Part shown: positions 58,901 through 64,000 of the stretch, one piece after another | How the letters are laid out: the number at the start of each line of letters is the position of its first letter | Numbering within the stretch: position 1 is the first letter of the stretch | From: Nitrosomonadales bacterium | GTDB lineage: Bacteria > Pseudomonadota > Gammaproteobacteria > Burkholderiales > Gallionellaceae | Assembly (NCBI GenBank): GCA_025408405.1 | Contig: JANYJE010000056.1 | Coordinates: 1-64,000, forward strand | DNA length: 64,000 bases | Reading direction: 5' to 3' | Notes under the pieces: generated by a model | Database searches by the model: none | Seen by the model: the letters and a program-made list of their open reading frames with translations, nothing else | Told to the model about the DNA's origin: nothing | Made by a program: the position numbers and the translations under genes

Positions 58901-59659
58901 CCGCGCAAGATCATTACGGCGCCGACCTGGTCTGGTATCGAGTCAGAGCATGTTTCCTATACGGCTGGATATACCAATATCCACGAACACATTCCTTTCA
59001 GGACGCTTTCCGGTCGCGCGCATTTCTATCAGGATCACGAATGGTTCCTGGATTTCGGTGAGGGCTTCTGCACCTTCAAGCCGCCCGTCGACTTCAAGGC
59101 GCACGAGATTATTCCCGCGAGTGTGCGCAACAAACCGCACCTGACGCTGGCGTGGATCACGCCGCACTCGAAGTGGGGCATCCACTCCACCTATCAGGAC
59201 AACCTGCGCATGCTGACCCTGTTCCGCGGCGGACCGTATGTGTGGATTTCCGAGCTGGATGCAAAATCCATTGGCATTGGCGACAACGATTGGGTGGAAG
59301 CGGTGAATGCGAACGGTGCCACCATGGCACGCGCAGTGGTGTCGCAGCGCATACCGCGCGGTGTCGCGATGATGTACCACGCGCAGGAGAAGAACGTGAA
59401 CGTGCCCGGTGCCAATTCCACCGGCAAGCGCGGCGGCATTCTCAACTCGGTCACCCGCGTCACCGTGAAGCCGACCAATATGGTGGGTGGCTACGCGCAG
59501 CTGGCCTACGGTTTCAACTATTACGGCACGGTAGGCAGCCAGCGCGACGAGGTGGTGGTGTTGCACCGCGTAGACGATCAGGACATCGATTGGCTGGAGC
59601 GCCCGCTTACCGATGAGCGCGAAGCGCAGCTGAATCCTGTCGGAGTGGGGCCACGTTAA
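55904..59659 (+). CDS. narG: Respiratory nitrate reductase alpha subunit
   Basis: This 1251-residue catalytic subunit reduces nitrate to nitrite on the cytoplasmic side using Mo-bisMGD. The FS0 [4Fe-4S] ligands are H50, C54, C58 and C93 (HGVNCTGGCSW, EPRGCQRG). The predicted Mo ligand is Asp223 in YDWYCDLP, one ahead of E. coli numbering. No Tat signal is present, as expected for the inward-facing enzyme. It has a GGAG ribosome site and is followed by narH after 75 bp. Its length equals that of well-studied NarG proteins. Confidence 0.97.
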   Translation: MSHFLDRLKFFGRVKETFSNGHGIVTDGDRNWEDAYRHRWQHDKVVRSTHGVNCTGGCSWKIFVKNGLVSFEMQQTDYPRTREDMPNHEPRGCQRGASFSWYLYSPLRIKHPLIRGRLLDLYRAERKNGLDPVEAWAAIQADENKRKSYVSVRGLGGFVRASWEEMTEIIAAANVHTIKKWGPDRIYGFSPIPAMSMISYAAGSRYMSLIGAACGSFYDWYCDLPAASPQTWGEQTDVPEAADWYNSTYIIITGANLPMTRTPDAHFLSEVRYKGAKVVSMSPDYAEYVKFADLWMPVKQGTDTAVFLAMGHVALKEFFIDKQDPYFQEYARKYTDLPMQVILRKFGAGFVSDRNLRASDFTNNLGESNNPEWKTIVYDKNSHSFVAPNGSIGFRWGEEGKWNLLPKNASGQQEIDAELSCMGSQDEVVSVGFPHYQPGEDKLLYRNVPARKVKLASGEEVLVTSVFDMQIAQYGIDRGLGGDHVAKSYADANVAYTPAWASRVSGIKAADIERTGREFADNASKTQGKSMVIMGAAINHWYHNDMTYRSIMNLLHMCGCVGQSGGGWAHYVGQEKLRPQAGWAPIAFALDWQRPSRQMNSTSYWYFHTDQWRYETIKADDLMQPAAKGKYKGYSLADYNVVSTRLGWLPSAPHWNANPLDLVSEAEKAGATDEAGIARHIVGKLKSGELDVAFADPDNPVNWPRNLFVWRANLIGSSAKGHEYFLKHLLGAQNGVLQEGGLGRDNKEIKWHEHAPIGKLDLMVDINFRLNSTGAYSDIILPTATWYEKNDLNTTDMHPFIHPLSEAVSPGWESKSDWQIFKTIAKTFSTLSEKHLGTRRDVIAHPIQHDSAFEMAQPFGQVRDWKKGECAPMPGKTMPLLKVVERNFADTYKKFIALGPLMTKVGNGVKGLDWNTEQEYGELAKCNYTVKVPGISFGMPSLEEDISVCEAVLRMAPETNGEVAHKAWSALSKKTGIDHRHLYAGRHEDKITFRDIQAQPRKIITAPTWSGIESEHVSYTAGYTNIHEHIPFRTLSGRAHFYQDHEWFLDFGEGFCTFKPPVDFKAHEIIPASVRNKPHLTLAWITPHSKWGIHSTYQDNLRMLTLFRGGPYVWISELDAKSIGIGDNDWVEAVNANGATMARAVVSQRIPRGVAMMYHAQEKNVNVPGANSTGKRGGILNSVTRVTVKPTNMVGGYAQLAYGFNYYGTVGSQRDEVVVLHRVDDQDIDWLERPLTDEREAQLNPVGVGPR

Positions 59660-59734
59660 CCGCTATTGCAGAAATATTTGTCTCGGGATTGGCTAAGAAG
59701 TTTAGCGCATGCCGCGGCTCAAAGGAGATGACAA

Positions 59735-61285
59735 ATGAAAGTACGTGCACAATTTGCATTCGTATTTAACCTGGATAAGTGCATTGGTTGCCATACCTGC
59801 TCGGTGACGTGCAAGAACGTATGGAGCAACCGCAAGGGGGTAGAGTATGCGTGGTTCAATAACGTCGAATCCAAGCCCGGCATCGGTTACCCGAAACAAT
59901 GGGAAAACCAGGAAATCTGGAAGGGCGGCTGGGAGCTGAAGAACGGCAAGATACAGCTCAAATCGGGCAGCAAGCTAGACCGCTTGCTGAACATCTTCGC
60001 CAATCCCGACATGCCGGAAATCGACGATTACTACGAGCCGTTTACCTTCGATTATGCGCACCTGCAAAACGCACCGTTGCTGGAAGCTGCGCCCACTGCG
60101 CGTCCGCGTTCATTGCTCGATGGTACACGCATGGAGAAGATAAGCTGGGGGCCGAACTGGGAAGATGACCTGGCCGGTGAATCTGCCAAGCGTAGCGTAG
60201 ACAAAAATATGGATGACATCGACCGCGAGATGTATGCGCAGTTCGAGAATACTTTCCACATGTATCTGCCGCGCATCTGTAACCACTGCCTTAATCCTTC
60301 CTGTGTGGCGGCCTGCCCATCCGGCTCCATCTACAAGCGCGAGGAAGACGGTATCGTGCTGGTGGACCAGGACAAGTGCCGCGGCTGGCGCATGTGCGTG
60401 AGCTCATGCCCGTACAAGAAGGTGTTCTACAACTGGGAATCAGGCAAGGCAGAAAAATGCATAGGCTGCTATCCGCGCGTAGAGTCCGGCATGCCTACTG
60501 TTTGCTCTGAATCCTGTGTGGGGCGCATTCGCTACAACGGCATCATGCTCTACGATGCAGACAAGATCGAAGCCATGGCCAGCATGAGCGATGTGCAGGA
60601 TCTGTATCAGGCTCAGCTCGACATATTCCTGGATCCCAATGATCCGGAAGTGATCAGGCAGGCACGCCTCGACGGCGTACCGGAAGACTGGATTATCGCC
60701 GCGCAGAAATCGCCCATCTACAAGATGGCCATAGACTGGAAAATTGCGTTCCCCATGCACCCGGAATTCCGCACGCTGCCCATGGTGTGGTACGTGCCGC
60801 CGCTGTCTCCTGTGCAATCGCAGATCGACCAGGGCAATCTGCCAGTTGGCCCGGATGGCGCAATACCACGCGGCGATACCATGCGCCTGCCGGTGAAGTA
60901 CCTGGCCAATCTGCTGACCGCAGGCAAGGAGGCACCCATACGCTCGGCGCTGAATCGCCTGATCGCAATGCGCAGCTACCAGCGTTCAGTGCATGTGGAG
61001 GGTAAGGCAGATCTCCGTGCGTTGGAAACAGCGGGAATTAGCGAGGATCAGGCCAAGGATATGTATCGCTATCTGGCCATTGCCAACTATGAAGACCGCT
61101 TTGTGATTCCCACCGGCCATGCGGAAGTCAGCCTCGAAGACTTCTACAGTTTCCAGGGACAGAACGGTTTTACCTTCGGTAACGACAGTTCTGCAGGTAT
61201 CAGCCCCAATTCCCTGTTTCCGGAACGTCGCAAGCAGACAGTGGATTCGCTGGCACCCGCCCCGTCCGCTGACGAGCGTCCATAA
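59735..61285 (+). CDS. narH: Respiratory nitrate reductase beta subunit
   Basis: This 516-residue iron-sulfur subunit carries electrons from NarI to NarG. The four cysteine groups are KCIGCHTCSVTCKNVW, CNHCLNPSCVAACPSG, CRGWRMCVSSCPYKK and CIGCYPR with CSESC. The Trp in CRGWRMC replaces a cysteine and gives the [3Fe-4S] centre, as in E. coli NarH. It starts MKVRAQFAFVFNLDK with AAAGGAG before it. narJ follows after 20 bp. Confidence 0.97.
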   Translation: MKVRAQFAFVFNLDKCIGCHTCSVTCKNVWSNRKGVEYAWFNNVESKPGIGYPKQWENQEIWKGGWELKNGKIQLKSGSKLDRLLNIFANPDMPEIDDYYEPFTFDYAHLQNAPLLEAAPTARPRSLLDGTRMEKISWGPNWEDDLAGESAKRSVDKNMDDIDREMYAQFENTFHMYLPRICNHCLNPSCVAACPSGSIYKREEDGIVLVDQDKCRGWRMCVSSCPYKKVFYNWESGKAEKCIGCYPRVESGMPTVCSESCVGRIRYNGIMLYDADKIEAMASMSDVQDLYQAQLDIFLDPNDPEVIRQARLDGVPEDWIIAAQKSPIYKMAIDWKIAFPMHPEFRTLPMVWYVPPLSPVQSQIDQGNLPVGPDGAIPRGDTMRLPVKYLANLLTAGKEAPIRSALNRLIAMRSYQRSVHVEGKADLRALETAGISEDQAKDMYRYLAIANYEDRFVIPTGHAEVSLEDFYSFQGQNGFTFGNDSSAGISPNSLFPERRKQTVDSLAPAPSADERP

Positions 61286-61305
61286 ACCCATAAGGAGGCG
61301 ATGTC

Positions 61306-61824
61306 GTGAGACTCTATAAAATCATGTCGGCCCTGCTGGAATATCCCGATCAGGAGCTGAAGTCGGCCATTCCGGAAATTGATGAATTGTTACGCAACGA
61401 ACTGGCGCTTTCCGCAGAAGATTTCGCCGTCATCAGAAAATTCACCGGGTGGATGAGCGCAATGGAGGTGACCGAGTTGCAGGCCGCTTACGTGCAAACT
61501 TTCGATATGACGCCGGAACACAGCTTGCACCTGACCCATCACCTGTTTGGCGATGACCGGGGGCGCGGGCCTGCGTTGATAGACCTGGCCGAGTATTACA
61601 AGGAATTTGGTCTGGTGGTGGACGAAAAGGAGTTGCCGGATTATTTGCCGCTGGTGCTGGAGTTCGCCTCCACACTGGAGCCCGTAGAAGCCAAGGTCTT
61701 TATGGGACAGACGGTGAAGGTGCTGACCCAGCTTGCCCTGAATCTGGAAAAGGCTGAGAGCCCTTACGCGCCCTTGGTCAGGGTTATCGAAAAACGCGGG
61801 CAATTAGTCCCCGTTTCAGCTTGA
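61306..61824 (+). CDS. narJ: Nitrate reductase assembly chaperone NarJ
   Basis: This 172-residue all-alpha chaperone helps insert the Mo cofactor into NarG and mature the complex. It opens MRLYKIMSALLEYPDQEL and has YVQTFDMTPEHSLHLTHHLF followed by GDDRGRGPALIDL, the family hallmark. It lacks the long C-terminal tail of the E. coli protein. The start is a GTG at 61306 with AAGGAGG upstream. narI follows after 10 bp. Confidence 0.95.
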   Translation: MRLYKIMSALLEYPDQELKSAIPEIDELLRNELALSAEDFAVIRKFTGWMSAMEVTELQAAYVQTFDMTPEHSLHLTHHLFGDDRGRGPALIDLAEYYKEFGLVVDEKELPDYLPLVLEFASTLEPVEAKVFMGQTVKVLTQLALNLEKAESPYAPLVRVIEKRGQLVPVSA

Positions 61825-61834
61825 GGAGAGAACC

Positions 61835-62527
61835 ATGGATTTGCATAAATTGATTTTCGAGGTTTATCCCTATGTTGCCCTCACCGTATTCCTGCTGGGC
61901 AGCTGGATACGCTTCGACACCGAACAGTACACTTGGAAGAGTGATTCCAGCCAGTTGTTGTCGAAAAAATATATGCGCGTTGCCAGCAATTTTTTTCATC
62001 TGGGCATCATCGCGATATTTTTCGGCCATCTGGTTGGTTTGCTCACGCCGCATGCAATTTTTAGCGGCTTGAGCGTGAGCGATATGGCGCACCAGTGGCT
62101 TGCGATCAGCGCGGGTGCGGTATTCGGTACGCTGTGTCTTCTCGGTGGCGCCACCCTTTGGTTGCGCCGCATGCTGAATACCAGGGTACGTGCCGCCAGC
62201 CGCTGGATGGATATCAATATTCTGGGATGGCTGATGATTACCCTGATGCTGGGTTTGTCCACCCTGCCTGTTTCCATCATGCATGCCAATGAAGGCAACG
62301 CGATCACCATGATCGCGCTGGCCGAATGGGCGCAGAGCATCGTCTACCTGCGCCCAAATTCTGATCTGCTGCTGCACATCAGCCTGGTCTACAAGATCCA
62401 CGTTTTCTGCGGCATGTCAGTGTTCCTGTTCTTCCCTTTCACGCGGCTGGTGCATGTATGGAGTGTTCCCCTGGGCTATCTGGGCCGCGCATACCAGATC
62501 GTGCGCGCCAAGCGAGTTCGGGTTTAA
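61835..62527 (+). CDS. narI: Respiratory nitrate reductase gamma subunit (cytochrome b)
   Basis: This 230-residue, five-helix membrane protein oxidises quinol and passes electrons to NarH. The haem-ligating histidines correspond to H55 and H65 (NFFHLGIIAIFFGHLVG) and H189 and H207 (YKIHVFCGMS, TRLVHVWS), with the same 10- and 18-residue spacings as E. coli NarI. It is the last gene of the nar operon. A terminator hairpin stands 13 bp downstream. Confidence 0.97.
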   Translation: MDLHKLIFEVYPYVALTVFLLGSWIRFDTEQYTWKSDSSQLLSKKYMRVASNFFHLGIIAIFFGHLVGLLTPHAIFSGLSVSDMAHQWLAISAGAVFGTLCLLGGATLWLRRMLNTRVRAASRWMDINILGWLMITLMLGLSTLPVSIMHANEGNAITMIALAEWAQSIVYLRPNSDLLLHISLVYKIHVFCGMSVFLFFPFTRLVHVWSVPLGYLGRAYQIVRAKRVRV

Positions 62528-62539
62528 GCAACAAACTGA

Positions 62540-62576
62540 GCAACGCTGCCATGAGGACGGCGTTGCGCTTTTGTTT
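62540..62576 (+). terminator. Intrinsic terminator after narI
   Basis: GCAACGC (62540-62546) pairs perfectly with GCGTTGC (62560-62566), followed by GCTTTTGTTT. It ends the nar operon. Confidence 0.75.
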
Positions 62577-62609
62577 CATATCTGACCATTTCGTGTCTGG
62601 TGGAAAATC

Positions 62610-63236
62610 ATGCCGGAAGATCATTTACTCAAAGGATTGCGGCGCTTCAAGGAAGAGTATTTCCCGCGCTATGAAGAAGAGTACCGCAAGCTGGTGGATG
62701 ATGGTCAGCACCCCAATACCCTGTTTATCGGTTGTTCAGACTCCCGGATATTGCCCAATCTGCTGACCGGCGCAGCACCAGGTGAATTATTTATTGTGCG
62801 CAATGTGGGCAATATCGTGCCGCCTTTTGCACCGGCACTGGGGTACCACGGCACTTGCGCCGCAATTGAATTCGCCGTGCTCAACCTGCAGGTCAAGGAC
62901 ATCGTGGTGTGCGGTCACAGCCATTGCGGCGCCATCCGCGCGCTCTACAGCCCGCCGCTACCGGGCTCGACTCATCTGGCAAAGTGGCTGGAGCTGGCGC
63001 AGGAAGCCACCCTTCCGGTGACGCTTAGCGAGGAGGCGCTGCGCCGCACCGAGCAGCGCTCAATCATCGTGCAGCTGGAGCGGTTGATGAGCTACCCGAT
63101 GGTGCGCGAGCGCGTGGAGAAGGGCGAGCTGTTCCTGCACGGCTGGCACTACACCATAGAAGAAGGCGAGGTTTCTATTCTGGATGTGCACAGCGGCAGA
63201 TTTGTTTCATCCAGCATCCCTGGTGTTTCCAGTTAA
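62610..63236 (+). CDS. Beta-class carbonic anhydrase
   Basis: This 208-residue zinc enzyme interconverts CO2 and bicarbonate. Zinc ligands C42, H103 and C106 are in FIGCSDSRILP and VCGHSHCGAIRAL, with the D44/R46 dyad present. NVGNIVPPF and GYHGTCAAIEFAV are family segments. It is the plant-type, open-site arrangement. It is 33 bp behind the narI terminator, so it probably has its own promoter, although none is evident. The 92 bp downstream contain only two short hairpins. Confidence 0.93.
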   Translation: MPEDHLLKGLRRFKEEYFPRYEEEYRKLVDDGQHPNTLFIGCSDSRILPNLLTGAAPGELFIVRNVGNIVPPFAPALGYHGTCAAIEFAVLNLQVKDIVVCGHSHCGAIRALYSPPLPGSTHLAKWLELAQEATLPVTLSEEALRRTEQRSIIVQLERLMSYPMVRERVEKGELFLHGWHYTIEEGEVSILDVHSGRFVSSSIPGVSS

Positions 63237-63328
63237 AACTGAATGCACAAAAGGACGTTTGTGATGAGCCGTGTCGGTTGCGACATGACCTGACATTAAG
63301 GCGCTTTGCGAGCTCAATTTTGAGATGC

Positions 63329-64000
63329 TTATTGGCGAGGTATGGCAGGCGGCAGGAGTCGTCCGTTAAGCAGAAGTAATAATGTTCTGAACAGCAGAAA
63401 GGCAATCACCAGCGATGCGATCAGCAATGCAACCCCGCCTGCCAGCGCAGGCCAGTGACCGCGCCGCACGACTTCGATGACCGCGCCGGCGAAGGCTGCA
63501 GCGGGGAAGGAGAATGACCAGAAGCCCGCGGAAAAAACCACGTTGTGCCACAGGCGGTAACGCAGCATGACGGCGAGTATGGGGCCGGCGCCTATGCCCA
63601 GTCCGACGATCAGAACTTCTCCGGGAAGACCAGGCCAGATTGCCCCCGCAGCAAGAGTGGCCGCTGCGGGAGGTGCCATTTCGATACCAATGATGGGGCG
63701 CAGCGCATCTGGCAAGGGGCCGTGGAACAGCCTGTTCAGCACGCGCGCTTCCAGCAGCGCCCATGCAGCCAGACCCATGCCAAACAGGAGTGCGCCCCAG
63801 CCGGCATAGCCCAGCGCGGACATCGCCATGGCTCCAAAAAATGCACCGGCTACCGGGGGGAGATACAGGGCCGGTGTCACCGTTTGGCTTTGCAAATGGC
63901 CATGAGATAGCAGAGAGACTACGCGCGCCGCGATGGCAAGTTGCAAGGCAAGTCCGCAGAGTGTGAACGCAAGCCATGCGCCTGATTCTGCCTGGCCGAG
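63329..64000 (-). CDS. TDT/TehA-type transporter family membrane protein (N-terminus cut by window edge)
   Basis: The minus strand is open from 63329 to the right edge, giving about 223 residues of a polytopic membrane protein with at least six hydrophobic segments. Features such as LYLPPVAGAFFGAMAMSALG, GIEMAPPAAATLAAGAIWPG and GFWSFSFPAAAFAGAVIEV resemble the tellurite-resistance/dicarboxylate transporter (SLAC1-like) family, where the last contains the pore-lining Phe region. The true start is outside the window. Transported anion unknown. Confidence 0.8.
   Translation of the reverse strand, partial: LGQAESGAWLAFTLCGLALQLAIAARVVSLLSHGHLQSQTVTPALYLPPVAGAFFGAMAMSALGYAGWGALLFGMGLAAWALLEARVLNRLFHGPLPDALRPIIGIEMAPPAAATLAAGAIWPGLPGEVLIVGLGIGAGPILAVMLRYRLWHNVVFSAGFWSFSFPAAAFAGAVIEVVRRGHWPALAGGVALLIASLVIAFLLFRTLLLLLNGRLLPPAIPRQ

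Overview
This is about 64 kb of a Gram-negative chromosome. The gene content fits a facultatively nitrate-respiring betaproteobacterium, possibly of the Nitrosomonadales type. That placement rests on the pilMNOPQ-aroKB-dgt-gltBD-hemE-priA order, an Asp-type HemB, HemL of the C5 haem pathway, and narXL with two tandem narK genes before narGHJI. It is an inference from gene content and order; no marker gene was searched. The window is mostly housekeeping and dense, with many genes overlapping by ATGA or TGATG. No prophage, CRISPR array, rRNA or tRNA was recognised.

0-7.4 kb (minus strand): a polysaccharide deacetylase cut by the window edge; two paralogous class III cyclase-FHA proteins, one with an altered metal-binding site, flanking a membrane-anchored retropepsin; ubiH-pepP; and murU-amgK for peptidoglycan sugar recycling. 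7.4-13 kb (plus): lptD-surA-pdxA-rsmA, with a 30-codon ORF between pdxA and rsmA that repeats the RsmA N-terminus. 12.95-13.72 kb is the only large non-coding stretch. It holds a REPIN-like repeat, a hairpin, and a 466-bp element bounded by 20-bp inverted repeats that carries a flavoprotein fragment.

13.7-21.8 kb: gloA-rubredoxin (minus); thiD-thiE-hemL-engB (plus); a candidate minus-strand small RNA with C-rich, anti-Shine-Dalgarno-like loops; hemB (plus); then a nucleotidyltransferase-like gene and the PBP1A gene (minus). 21.9-39.7 kb (plus): pilMNOPQ, a terminator, a fused aroK-aroB gene, dgt, gltBD, hemE, a terminator, and priA preceded by two DnaA-box-like sequences.

40-47.5 kb: molybdenum cofactor genes. 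moaA (minus) is interrupted by an apparent one-base deletion. It diverges from an OFA-family transporter gene followed by mobA-mobB-moaD-moaE-moaC, a HopJ-family gene and a methyltransferase gene. A MazG-like gene and a 47-codon ORF lie on the minus strand. 47.6-50 kb (plus): an uncharacterised trio encoding a haem-oxygenase-like DUF3050 protein, a TrpD-like protein without the PRPP motif, and a small Rieske ferredoxin. 50-62.6 kb: narL-narX (minus) diverging from narK1-narK2-narGHJI (plus), with a NarL-type 7-2-7 site in the divergent promoter region and a terminator after narI. The window ends with a beta-carbonic anhydrase gene and a partial TDT/TehA-type transporter gene.

Much of the right half works as one physiological unit. 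The moa/mob genes make the Mo-bisMGD cofactor that NarG needs, NarXL senses nitrate, and NarK1/NarK2 move nitrate and nitrite. The most unusual items are the cyclase/pseudocyclase pair, the rsmA leader ORF, the candidate CCUCC-loop small RNA, the DUF3050/TrpD-like/Rieske trio and the moaA frameshift.
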